The notes under the pieces are model-generated. The model was given only the letters and a program-made list of their open reading frames with translations. It was not told the DNA's origin and did not search any database. A stretch of DNA of 64,000 nucleotides from Moorena sp. SIO3H5. Lineage in GTDB: Bacteria; Cyanobacteriota; Cyanobacteriia; Cyanobacteriales; Coleofasciculaceae. Positions within the stretch are counted from its first letter, which is position 1; each line of letters starts with the position of its first letter. Positions 1 to 9,577 of the stretch are shown piece after piece. The translations under genes were made by a program, and so were the position numbers. The DNA is taken from assembly GCF_010692395.1 (NCBI RefSeq), contig NZ_JAAHHS010000001.1:1-64000 (forward strand), given 5' to 3'.

Positions 1-309
1 ATGTCTCGTTATCATCCTGACTATAATGATGATTATCTCGACAGACTACAACAGCAACTCCAGTCTTTCTCTCCTAATCACTTACTGGCTCGGGAGGGGA
101 TGGTTTTGCCTGTTTGTTCAAGGGTATAGGTTATTAGATATGACTATAGTGCTGGAATTTTAGCGAAATCCACGAGAATTATATTGCTAACTATAAGGTT
201 TTTGCATTAACAGCTGTTGGGAACACATGATCACATTGCTCCCAATACAAAGTAGGTAGTTTTGATATTCCCCAGAGTGTGTTCGTTCGTGTAGCGGCTC
301 TTCGGTTAG

Positions 310-480
310 TATCGGTTTATCCCACGGCGAAAGGCGATGAAGCGAACGCGCCCCGCGTGGCCAAAGGCCTCAGCTTCCGCGCTTATGCGATTAGCCCGAA
401 GGGCGTTGGCTAGCGATGAAGCAAAGCTTCCGCGCTTATGCGATTAGCCCGAAGGGCTACGCCAAAGGCGATCGCACTCT
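310..480. repeat. GC-rich interspersed repeat cluster (agcttccgcgcttatgcgattagcccgaagggc, two copies)
   Basis: The 33-nt string agcttccgcgcttatgcgattagcccgaagggc occurs at 372-404 and 425-457, and again near 1150-1182; flanked by aaaggcgatcgc (HIP1). Confidence 0.85.
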
Positions 481-1074
481 GGGGAATCCTGTTGGTTATT
501 ACTCCCTTTCGGAGTACTGATACTGAACCCAATAGTTCACCCTGGTGGTTGTCGGTTACTGGAAATCCCTCTAATTAAGTTTTCGATTAGATTAGCCCAA
601 TCCTTTAATATATAGCGCTACATTTAAATAGTCGTCCTTTCAGGAAAATATATTTCGCAATACTTTAAAAAATACTTTTAAAGATGTCTATTTGATCAGC
701 TTGATCAGCTGGCTTGGGGCAAGTGATTGGATAAAACGCTGCTGGTCTGAGGCAATCCCTATGCCCAAAAAAAAAGAGAGCCAGGTTTTTGACTCTCTCG
801 ATCATCAGGGTGCATCTACTAATTAAAATTTATCACAAATGGTGAGGGGTGTGACCCCTCATAGCAAAAAATAAGCCAAATGGCTGATACCAATGGGCTA
901 AATACCTGTGCAATATTGCCTGTCCGATATAGATTATTTTGGCTTTTTGGCGTATTTTCGGCTCAATTCCACCGTATCAGGCCAAAACTGGTGTTCTAAG
1001 GGTCATCCTATAGGACAGAAATCTAGATTCGTAATAATTCAAGGGGATTTAGAGCAAATTGACAGAACCGATTG

Positions 1075-1202
1075 GCCGTAGGCCACGCCAAAGGCGATTA
1101 GCCCGAAGGGCTACGCGTTCGCTCCGGAAGCGTTGTGGCCAAAGGCGTCAGCTTCCGCGCTTATGCGATTAGCCCGAAGGGCGTTGGCTAGCGAACGCGC
1201 GG
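1075..1202. repeat. Third copy of the GC-rich interspersed repeat cluster
   Basis: Same agcttccgcgcttatgcgattagcccgaagggc motif plus ggccacgccaaaggcgattagcccgaagggctacgcg. Confidence 0.85.
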
Positions 1203-1507
1203 GTGGCAGAGATGATCTCAAGCTTGTGCCAGTAGGAAGATAACCAAAAACTGAGGTCGATAGTGATCGCTCAGTAGGAGCGCACAACCGTGGATCTGTA
1301 TAGTCGATCTGTATAGTCGTAAGTAGCAGGATACTCTGTTGACTGAAGTGATGCTCTAGAAAAGACTTTAAATCCTAGGTACTTGAGTTGTGGAATCGTT
1401 CATTCCCGAAGCGTGGCCCACGGCCAAGGTTTTGATGAAATTTCCTGAAACTCTAGATTTCCTTAAGTAGTGGGTATTAGACTTAACTTAAGTTACACCC
1501 TTGTCTG

Positions 1508-1786
1508 ATGAAATTTGCTACTATTGCCCAAGCTAAGAGAATAATAATCTTTATACTAACGTTTTGCTTAAGCGGGTGTTTTCCTCAACTTGACCAAATA
1601 TTCAGAAATCCATCTTGTAGGAAAGCTGAGGAAGTTGTCAAAACAGCCCAAAATAAATTCAATAGTATAGTTGTTAAGGTCACCCAAAAAAGTCCCGATC
1701 AAGAAACCATTGAAAAGCTATACTCACAATTGAAAACTCTTGAAGAATCAGAAGAACAAGCTTATAAAATCTGTCACAGAACCTAG
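1508..1786 (+). CDS. Small hypothetical lipoprotein
   Basis: 92-aa ORF; hydrophobic N-terminus ending LTFCLSGC (lipobox-like). Confidence 0.55.
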   Translation: MKFATIAQAKRIIIFILTFCLSGCFPQLDQIFRNPSCRKAEEVVKTAQNKFNSIVVKVTQKSPDQETIEKLYSQLKTLEESEEQAYKICHRT

Positions 1787-1943
1787 CTATTTTTTAAATT
1801 TATATAGCTTGCTTTAAAGGGAACAGGAAACAGGTAACAGCGGATCTGGGAACAGAAAAAGGATAGCAGCAATGCATCGCTTTTTTGATCAATCATCTGT
1901 TTACATCTCAAATAAAAATGATCTATTTATTCTTTTCCGAAAA

Positions 1944-2987
1944 CTAATCCTGATCAAGACCATAAGATTGCAACATTTTTTCTCGCCGTTTACGAGCAAT
2001 TGCTTGTAGATCAATGTTTCGATCGGTCTCATCAACAATTTCACCGGTTAGCACTTCCAGTACATCTTCCAGGGTAACTACACCAGAAACACCCCCATAT
2101 TCATCCAGTACAACCATCAGATGTTCACGGGTTTGCTGAAAGGTTTTCAGTAGCTTATCAGCCCGAACAGTTTCAGGGACAAAGCGGACTTGACGAATCA
2201 GAGAAGCAAGGGGTTGGTTATGTTTGTCTTCAATGATTGCTGTGAGTAACTCATCTTTGAGAGCAATTCCAATAACTTTATCAATAGATTCTTCAACCAC
2301 AGGCATCCGGGTGTGAGGCGAAGCAATAATGCTTGGTTTAGCATCAGCCAAAGTGGTATTACCATGTAAATAGGTGGTTAGGATTCGCGGTGTCATTAAA
2401 TCAGATGCAGTCAAATCATTTAACTGAAATACTCGTTGGATCATTTCTGCTTCATCATCTTCAATCACCCCTTCTTGATACCCAACCTTGGCTAAAAACC
2501 GGATTTCGGCCTCATTGGTGGTAGGAAGTTTTTGACCTTTAGTAAACGGAGCAGTAATTTTTTCCATCAACCACACCAGAGGCGTAAACACAACGGTTAA
2601 GAACCGAACTGGTAGAGCCACGAGTAGGGCGATGTTTTGGGCGTAGATCTGACCAAGGGTTTTCGGGACAATTTCCCCAAATACAATAATTAGAAAGGTA
2701 AATAGACCTGAAAAAACCCCCAACCAAGCTTCTCCTAAGACCCTAGCCGCAAGGGAACCAATTACGATGCTGCCAACAATGTTGAAGGTGTTGTTGAGAA
2801 TAACAATGGTAGCTATGGGTCGGTTCATATTTTTGCGAATCGCCAGTAGTGCTAACGGTGTAGGCTTGTTTGACTGCGCTAACTGTCGGACTTTAACAGT
2901 AGGCACTGAAAACAAAGCCGTTTCTGCCATAGCACATATGGCTGAACCGAACAGAACGATAAGTACTGCGATAATGACTTGAAACAT
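1944..2987 (-). CDS. CNNM/CorC-type hemolysin family protein (DUF21 + CBS pair)
   Basis: Membrane N-terminus (AMAETALFSV...IVFGEIVPKTLGQ) and CBS region (VVLDEYGGVSGVVTLEDVLEVLTGEIVDETD). The start probably lies at the internal Met of the 363-aa ORF. Confidence 0.9.
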   Translation of the reverse strand: MFQVIIAVLIVLFGSAICAMAETALFSVPTVKVRQLAQSNKPTPLALLAIRKNMNRPIATIVILNNTFNIVGSIVIGSLAARVLGEAWLGVFSGLFTFLIIVFGEIVPKTLGQIYAQNIALLVALPVRFLTVVFTPLVWLMEKITAPFTKGQKLPTTNEAEIRFLAKVGYQEGVIEDDEAEMIQRVFQLNDLTASDLMTPRILTTYLHGNTTLADAKPSIIASPHTRMPVVEESIDKVIGIALKDELLTAIIEDKHNQPLASLIRQVRFVPETVRADKLLKTFQQTREHLMVVLDEYGGVSGVVTLEDVLEVLTGEIVDETDRNIDLQAIARKRREKMLQSYGLDQD

Positions 2988-3083
2988 GGTAAATGTGACT
3001 AGGCGTAAAACCTTAGGCTGGTGCGCTACGCGCAATTGTTACCCGCCTAATCCCTGATTAACTCACCATTATTGATTTAACCG

Positions 3084-3701
3084 CTAATTAGAAACTTCTG
3101 CCAGTTCAATTACACGATCGTCCACATCCTTGACCAAAAAGTTAAGGGGCTTGAGGGTGCGCACTTTGTATTTCAGGCGTCTCATCTGCACCAGCATCAA
3201 AACTTGATCTAAGCACTCATGGTCAAAGCACACGTGACGTTGTTGGTTTTTATTGCCCAAGCTAGCTCCAGAAATTACGTGGAGCTGGGTATTCTTCTTT
3301 AACTGGTACCATAGACCATCAGCACCACTGAACTGGGTAGCTTGGGTGGTACCCAGATTGGTTGACATATATAGGGGATCAATGCTGGTACTCCCCATGG
3401 TCTGCTCGTAATTATAGTAGTAATGTAAGGGGACTTCTGCTGCGGATAACTCTAGCAAGCCTTCATAAAACTGTCGCGCTATTGCCAAATCAGACACCAT
3501 GATGGTGTGAACTTTTGGAGCGCTGGTCAAAAACATCCACATGGCAAAGGCATAGGCGGCTAGGAGCATTACCATGATCCCTTGAGTGGAAAACAGGCTA
3601 TCTAAAGGCAAAGAGGGTAAAAATGCGCCAACAGGCAGGGGCGAAGTTAGCCAGGAAATAATATCAATTGATAGAATCATAAACTTAAACAGAGTTAGCA
3701 A
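3084..3701 (-). CDS. VOC/glyoxalase-like domain protein with N-terminal hydrophobic segment
   Basis: MVSDLAIARQFYEGLLEL and terminal NFLVKDVDDRVIELAEV typical of the VOC fold. Confidence 0.65.
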   Translation of the reverse strand: MLTLFKFMILSIDIISWLTSPLPVGAFLPSLPLDSLFSTQGIMVMLLAAYAFAMWMFLTSAPKVHTIMVSDLAIARQFYEGLLELSAAEVPLHYYYNYEQTMGSTSIDPLYMSTNLGTTQATQFSGADGLWYQLKKNTQLHVISGASLGNKNQQRHVCFDHECLDQVLMLVQMRRLKYKVRTLKPLNFLVKDVDDRVIELAEVSN

Positions 3702-4104
3702 CTGAATAAATTAGTTTAAAGCTCTTTATGAACTTTTTGTCCAATCGTAGGTAATATTATTACCATCAGACATTGAGGTGCGACCCTAGGGCGCGAGCAA
3801 TCCCTCGCGCCCTAGGAGGCGCGCACCTTGGCGATGGCCTTTGGGCCACGCTACGCGAACGCTTTTTCTCGATTTTAGCTTCAACTGAAGGAGCATCGGA
3901 GCACCAAAGGTTGTAGACTTGGTATCGTCATCCATCTCCTTCATCTTGAGGTCTAGTGCAGACCTAGGATATTAGGTCTCGACATTGATCTACTCCAATG
4001 CCAGTTAACGATCGGCATTTCCCCTTTCTCAACATGAGGGGGTTGTGGTGAGATCAGGGTGCATCTAGTCTAATTCTCCTAATTACAGCTTTTATTGAAA
4101 GATT

Positions 4105-4770
4105 GTGCAAATTCCCAATTTTCCTGAATCTAAGCATCCACTTATTAAATCACTGTTTCATCATAGTGATCAGGAATTGCTGACTTTGTTTCAGCGTCAT
4201 CGGTCTGAAGGGAAGTACTTTACAGCAATTTTCTGTCGCTACAGTCCTATTGTCTATACATTAGTGCGCCACTCAGCGCGATCGCCTGTACAGGCGGAAT
4301 ATCTATTTGCTCTGACTTGGCGTCACATCTATCACGAACTTGGTGGCATGGATTTGCGGGAGGATTATGGACTAGAGTCAACCTCCTTCCAAAACCAGAT
4401 TATAAACCTAACGGCGGTTTGTATTAACCAGGCAGACTTGCCACCAGTTGAGTCTATTCACTATAACCTCAAGGTATCACCACCACCCTTGTGGTGTTAT
4501 TTGGAAATGGCATTGGAACAGCTACCACCAGCGGTGCGGTTGATGGTAATCATGGCTGGGACCTTTCACTGGAGTGAAACGCGAATTGCGGCTTATCTGC
4601 AAGCGGAGGGAGAGATGATTACTCCAGCTCAGGTGAGAACTGAACTCCAAGAAGGCTATGAACTGTTGGAAGCTGCTTTACCCGAGGATATTCGGGTGGT
4701 CTATCTGGGGGTCGAAACCAAGAATCGAGAACAGTCTGATCTTTTTGCAGTACCGGTTTTGAGCGAATAA
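4105..4770 (+). CDS. Sigma-70-like transcription factor domain protein
   Basis: HHSDQELLTLFQRHRSEGKYFTAIFCRYSPIVYTLVRH...AEYLFALTWRHIYHEL resembles sigma region 2; GTG start. Confidence 0.55.
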   Translation: MQIPNFPESKHPLIKSLFHHSDQELLTLFQRHRSEGKYFTAIFCRYSPIVYTLVRHSARSPVQAEYLFALTWRHIYHELGGMDLREDYGLESTSFQNQIINLTAVCINQADLPPVESIHYNLKVSPPPLWCYLEMALEQLPPAVRLMVIMAGTFHWSETRIAAYLQAEGEMITPAQVRTELQEGYELLEAALPEDIRVVYLGVETKNREQSDLFAVPVLSE

Positions 4771-4857
4771 GAGGCGGTTAGTTTGCACCCTTGATCTGGG
4801 TACTTTGATTATAGGTTCAACAATAGCAGAAACGTTGATCAAACGGAGTCTTTTGGT

Positions 4858-5913
4858 ATGGCGAATCGTAGCAGGTTGGTGACTAGTCTTTCCGGAATCA
4901 TAGCGCTAGGCTTTACCCCATTGATAATGTTGGCTAGCCCGATGGCTTGGGGTCAGACTCGGAGCATCGACCAACAACTGGCAATCCCTTTAGACAATCG
5001 TAGTGACCGCAAAGCAAGAAATCGGGCAGATTTTTTCCTGGAGCAGTCAGAGCTGGCCAAACAGAGTGGTAACTTGAACGATGCGATCGCGTATTTGTCC
5101 CAAGCGGGAGAAATTTATCAGCAAATTGGTGACTTTGAGGGATTGGGTAAGACTTACAATTCCCTAGGTCAGACTTACGCCAAGTTGGGACGCTATCAAG
5201 ATGCAGAGCGAGCCTTGCGCCGAGGCTTGGGTGCTGCCCGTTCTCAACAAAGTTTTCAGCCACAGATTTATAGTATAAATAATATTGGAATATTATTACT
5301 GCAAACGAGAAACCTTAAAGCGGCTCAAGAAGCTTTTACGGAAGCACTGACCATTGCCCGTACTATTAAGGATGATGACGGTGAAGGGTTGAGTCTGAAT
5401 AATCTAGGCTTAGTGGCAGCTCAAGGGGGAAACTATCCCGAGGCGATTAAGTGGTATGAAGCTGCCCTAGTTTTACGGCGTCGCTCTCGGGATAAGTTAG
5501 GTGAGACGAATATTCGGAATAATTTGGGAGATGCGTATCTCGCCGCTAGACAGGAAGAAGATGCTTTGTATTCTTACCGCATTGCCCAGATACTGGCTGA
5601 AAAAGTTGACAATGTTTTCAATCAGATTCGTGCGGTGAAGGGTATAGCGTTAACCCATATTGCTACAGGTAAGAATCGGCAAGGGGTGAAAGCACTAAAA
5701 GAATATCTGGCTTTGGCACAAAAACAAAACAATCGCCGTGAAGAGCTTGTTGCTCTAAAGTTGTTTGCCCAGTTATACCAAGACACTGGTAATGTGTTAG
5801 AAGCTCGGGCTTTTTATAAAAAAGCGATCGCAGTGGCTCATGCTTTAGGAGATATTCAGGAAGAAACATTGTTGATGAGCGATTTAGCTCAAATTATTTA
5901 TGTTACTCCTTAG
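4858..5913 (+). CDS. Exported tetratricopeptide repeat protein
   Basis: Signal-like N-terminus and repeated TPR motifs (YNSLGQTYAKLGRYQDAERAL; LNNLGLVAAQGGNYPEAIKWYEAAL). Confidence 0.85.
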   Translation: MANRSRLVTSLSGIIALGFTPLIMLASPMAWGQTRSIDQQLAIPLDNRSDRKARNRADFFLEQSELAKQSGNLNDAIAYLSQAGEIYQQIGDFEGLGKTYNSLGQTYAKLGRYQDAERALRRGLGAARSQQSFQPQIYSINNIGILLLQTRNLKAAQEAFTEALTIARTIKDDDGEGLSLNNLGLVAAQGGNYPEAIKWYEAALVLRRRSRDKLGETNIRNNLGDAYLAARQEEDALYSYRIAQILAEKVDNVFNQIRAVKGIALTHIATGKNRQGVKALKEYLALAQKQNNRREELVALKLFAQLYQDTGNVLEARAFYKKAIAVAHALGDIQEETLLMSDLAQIIYVTP

Positions 5914-6424
5914 TCATTAGTCCTTGGTCTTGAATCCAGTTTTTGAGACTAGTATACGTTGATTGGGCTATCTGTTTTACCTGGTTTTGAAGTTTCCATT
6001 TTTGGAAAGCTCTTTCGTAGTCATCGCCCTGTAATTGATAAGTATTCCAGGCTCTGAGTGCTATCCACAAACCCCAGAACAATAAAATATATAAAGACCA
6101 AGACAGGTAACCAACGTTAATTAGATTAATCGCCAACAAAAAACTATTAACGATTACAAACTTTCCAAAACTTTTTTTAAATTGGCTACGTCGGTAGCTA
6201 TTGAATTCATGACGTTTTTGCTGTTCTTGTTGCTGGGCTAGCCATTCTCGTTCTGCTTCCAAGAGAGTGTGGGTTGAAATCCCTAATTCAGAAGCAATTT
6301 CCACCAACTGTTCACGGGAAAATTCTTCAACCATTTCCTGACGTGCCAGGGCTAGATTGAGAATTTGCTGGATGTCTTGTTGGTTGTAAGAGTGGGTAAT
6401 TTTGGTTTCAAAGACGGACATCAT
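5903..6424 (-). CDS. 2TM domain-containing protein
   Basis: Two transmembrane segments after an N-terminal helical region (LAIN LINVGYLSWSLYILLFWGLWIALRAWNTYQ). Confidence 0.65.
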   Translation of the reverse strand: MMSVFETKITHSYNQQDIQQILNLALARQEMVEEFSREQLVEIASELGISTHTLLEAEREWLAQQQEQQKRHEFNSYRRSQFKKSFGKFVIVNSFLLAINLINVGYLSWSLYILLFWGLWIALRAWNTYQLQGDDYERAFQKWKLQNQVKQIAQSTYTSLKNWIQDQGLMTKE

Positions 6425-6876
6425 TGAGTCAGTTTAACTAGTAGGAAGGGGGTAGTGCTTAAAGAAGATGTTGCTCTAAACACGCTTGAGCGTATAGCGG
6501 TGCTTAATTTTATTATGCCTATGGAAACAGAAAGGGGTCAAACCACCTGCATTCCTAAAACCGCACTAAGCGTGGACGGGTTTTACGGCATTTTAGCAAT
6601 CGGCAAATCTTTTACATTTCGTTACGATAGAACCATGAAAGACGAAACTACTATTGAGTTGCTTGAAGGTAGGTTAATTGTTCATTGCTCTTGGTTGATT
6701 GTTGATTGGCAAAAGCGATAAACCCTTTACTGCCAAGGATAACTAGCCATGGTATCATTCTCTATTTTTCATGAAATATATTTCATGAAATGTTAACCAT
6801 GAACCATAACCTATCTACTACCTTATAAGCCAACTTGGTATAAAAAAACGTCTTAGGAGAGTTCGAGGTAGTCTGC

Positions 6877-8004
6877 ATGAACGGCAGTATTCGTGTTGGG
6901 AATTTATTTGGGATTCCCTTTTATGTGAATCCAAGCTGGTTTCTAGTCCTAGCTTTAGTCACCTTTGATTTCGGAGGTGACTTAACAAATTTTTCAGGAT
7001 TGAGCGGTGTTTTGCCATGGTTTTTAGGATTTGTCACTGCAATTTTGTTATTTGCCTCTGTGTTAGCTCATGAACTAGGACACAGCTTTGTGGCGATCCA
7101 GCAGGGAATTGAGGTTAAATCTATCACTCTCTTCCTATTTGGTGGTCTAGCTAGCCTGGAGAAAGAATCAAAAAGTCCACTAGAGGCGTTCTTAGTTGCC
7201 ATTGCTGGTCCAGCTGTTAGTTTGCTACTATTTGCTCTACTAACTGCCGTTCAGGCTAATGCTAATCTAGCTAGTTCATTGGCATCTATTGTTGGACTCC
7301 TCGCCTCCATCAACTTGGCTTTAGCATTGTTCAACTTAATTCCTGGCTTACCACTAGATGGGGGTAACATCCTGAAGGCACTGGTTTGGCAAGTTACGGA
7401 CAACCCACACAAAGGTGTGTTATTCGCTAGCCGTGTTGGTCAGTTCTTTGGTTGGGGAGGAATTATTTATGGAGTGCTTCCAATCCTACTGTATGGTAGC
7501 TTTAATGGCATCTGGTTTGCCTTAATTGGTTTGTTCTTGCTCCAAAATGCTGGCATGTCGGCCCAATCTGCTATGGTTCAAAACCAGCTAGATGGGTTGA
7601 CAGCAGAAGATGCGGTCATTCCCAACAGCCCAATTGTCTTCGCTGATTTGTCTCTAAGGGAGTTTGCCAACGAGTACATTATCGGTAAAAATCAGTGGCG
7701 CAAGTTTCTAGTAACTGATGAAGCGGGCCAACTGCTTGGAGAGGTCTTAGTCGATGATCTCAAAACTGTTCCTACCTCTAATTGGCCGGTGACTCCAGTA
7801 AGAGCACTGATGAATTCTGTTAAGACTTTTAAAACTGTTCAATCAGACCATTCCCTGTTAGAGGTTGTCAAAATTATGGAGAAAGAGCAGCTAGATCAGC
7901 TACCTGTGGTTAGTGACAACGGTGTACTGATGGGAATTCTGGATACAGCTTCCATTCGGAGTATCCTCGAAGAACGAAAAAAGGCTATTCAGGGTAAGAG
8001 GTAA
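6877..8004 (+). CDS. Site-2 protease family (M50) metalloprotease with C-terminal CBS domains
   Basis: HELGHSFVAIQQGIEVKSITLFLFGG (HExxH), NLIPGLPLDGG and C-terminal CBS-like repeats. Confidence 0.93.
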   Translation: MNGSIRVGNLFGIPFYVNPSWFLVLALVTFDFGGDLTNFSGLSGVLPWFLGFVTAILLFASVLAHELGHSFVAIQQGIEVKSITLFLFGGLASLEKESKSPLEAFLVAIAGPAVSLLLFALLTAVQANANLASSLASIVGLLASINLALALFNLIPGLPLDGGNILKALVWQVTDNPHKGVLFASRVGQFFGWGGIIYGVLPILLYGSFNGIWFALIGLFLLQNAGMSAQSAMVQNQLDGLTAEDAVIPNSPIVFADLSLREFANEYIIGKNQWRKFLVTDEAGQLLGEVLVDDLKTVPTSNWPVTPVRALMNSVKTFKTVQSDHSLLEVVKIMEKEQLDQLPVVSDNGVLMGILDTASIRSILEERKKAIQGKR

Positions 8005-8078
8005 GGAGTAATGGGTAACTGACTCAACAAGATTAGCCAACGAGAGTACCCAACTAGACTGGAGTCACCAAAGGATAG

Positions 8079-9515
8079 TCAAAAGACTGTGCCATCACTT
8101 TCTATCTGAATCGGGGAAGATCCTCCTGGTCTCAATTGAGCAGCAATTCTACGTCCTGCTGTCCAAGTTCCTCCTTGTAAGACTTTTACTAGTGGCAATT
8201 CAGTAGCACTCAGGTTTAATTGTTGACGAATAGTTGCTGCTATTTGATCTAGCAAACTAACGGTGAGTGCTCGCCACTCAATAATCACTTCCGAGCTGGG
8301 TAAGTGAGACTGTTGTAAAATAGCGCTATGCTTTACCTCTAGTAATCCTAGATCTAAACATAAGCCCCCATTGCGATATTCTGCTAAGCCGGTCAACTGA
8401 TCAAGTTCAGTAATCTCTAAACCCAGTTCCTGCAATGGCTCTAATAGGGAGTAAGTTAACCACTCAGAGAGCTTGTGAAATGGTACATACTCGGAACCAT
8501 AGTTATCCCCTTTGAGAGCAGAATGTTGCCACACATCCCCTAAATTTACCCCCGCTATGGATTCTCGTTTTGGCCAAATTTCCCCTAATCCCTCCAGGAC
8601 GGTGCTGAATAGGTTAGTGGCACTCAGAAGGTTGGCAGGTTGACAGGTTGCAGGTTGTAGGTTGGCAGGTTGTAGGTTAGCTGATTGACAAGTTGCAGGT
8701 TGCTCCTGGGGAGGTTGTGAATCTTTAAGTGGCTTGACCAAGCTTTGGTTGTCTTGGCAACTTTCACGGTTCAAGTTGCTATCGTGCAATCCCTTGGTAA
8801 CCTGCAACTTATCTAGCAATTGGTAATTTACCAAGTCATTTAACAAGTAATTTACTAAGTTGCCAGGACGAGGATTGACTTTGCCAAACATCAGTGGATC
8901 ATCAACCAGTGCTTTACCTAAGCGCTTTAGTAAGGCTAGCCTACCTTCTATACCTATTAGTGGATTGGTTTGACTGACCTGGAATCCCTGGGCTAAGTGG
9001 TGGGCACTCAAGGATTGAAGTCCTTTGGCATCGACTTGCCAAGGTAGGTCTGGGTCGCTGGAGAAAGCTCCCTGACAGAACATGCGGAAACTAGCAACGG
9101 CTAATCCTTCGGAACGGCGAAACACTAGTCCGGTTTCTGGTTCATGATACTGCCAATTGCTGCCAGCCCCAGCATCGAGCAGGACGCTAATGATGACTAA
9201 GTCGAATTTGGTTTGGGCTTTTTGGAGTGGAGTGAATCCTGCCAATTTCTGGTCTAGTTCCTGAAAACGAGGGACATTTCCTACTTCAAAATGCCGCCAG
9301 CGACTATGAAATGGAATCTGAAAATCGGGGTAGTGCTGGTGCATTACCTCGATGACATAGTTAGCTACTTGCTCTAGCTTGGTTAAATTGCAGCGAAAGT
9401 ACTGCAACTGGTCAACAGTAGCTAAGGTGAAAATGCGATCGCATCTCTCCCGAATTGCCAATGGGGTTCTTAAGTAAGCGATTAACTGCTGTTGTCCATT
9501 ATCCACAGTTGACAT
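8079..9515 (-). CDS. URC4/Urg3 family protein (DUF1688; uracil catabolism)
   Basis: N-terminus LIAYLRTPLAIRERCDRIFTLA and FHSRWRHFEVG typical of URC4; followed in the transcript direction by noncoding DNA. Confidence 0.8.
   Translation of the reverse strand: MSTVDNGQQQLIAYLRTPLAIRERCDRIFTLATVDQLQYFRCNLTKLEQVANYVIEVMHQHYPDFQIPFHSRWRHFEVGNVPRFQELDQKLAGFTPLQKAQTKFDLVIISVLLDAGAGSNWQYHEPETGLVFRRSEGLAVASFRMFCQGAFSSDPDLPWQVDAKGLQSLSAHHLAQGFQVSQTNPLIGIEGRLALLKRLGKALVDDPLMFGKVNPRPGNLVNYLLNDLVNYQLLDKLQVTKGLHDSNLNRESCQDNQSLVKPLKDSQPPQEQPATCQSANLQPANLQPATCQPANLLSATNLFSTVLEGLGEIWPKRESIAGVNLGDVWQHSALKGDNYGSEYVPFHKLSEWLTYSLLEPLQELGLEITELDQLTGLAEYRNGGLCLDLGLLEVKHSAILQQSHLPSSEVIIEWRALTVSLLDQIAATIRQQLNLSATELPLVKVLQGGTWTAGRRIAAQLRPGGSSPIQIESDGTVF
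8629..8702. repeat. Heptamer-like tandem repeat (ggttgca/ggttgta/ggttggc) inside the URC4 coding region
   Basis: Encodes QPATCQSANLQPANLQPATCQPANL low-complexity peptide. Confidence 0.8.
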
Positions 9516-9577
9516 AGGTAACAGTAAATTAGGGAATAGGCAACTCGGGGGTGAGTATTGACTATTGAGGATAAATA

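Noticed and set aside
1-129. Short ORF MSRYHPDYNDDYLDRLQQQLQSFSPNHLLAREGMVLPVCSRV at window start
   Set aside because: Only 42 aa with no recognisable family; may be a gene fragment but cannot be supported.
6455-6721. 88-aa ORF MLKEDVALNTLERIAVLNFIMPMETERGQTT...
   Set aside because: Weak composition, no motif, and the 3' part is low-complexity ttgttcattgctcttggttgattgttgattgg; probably noncoding.
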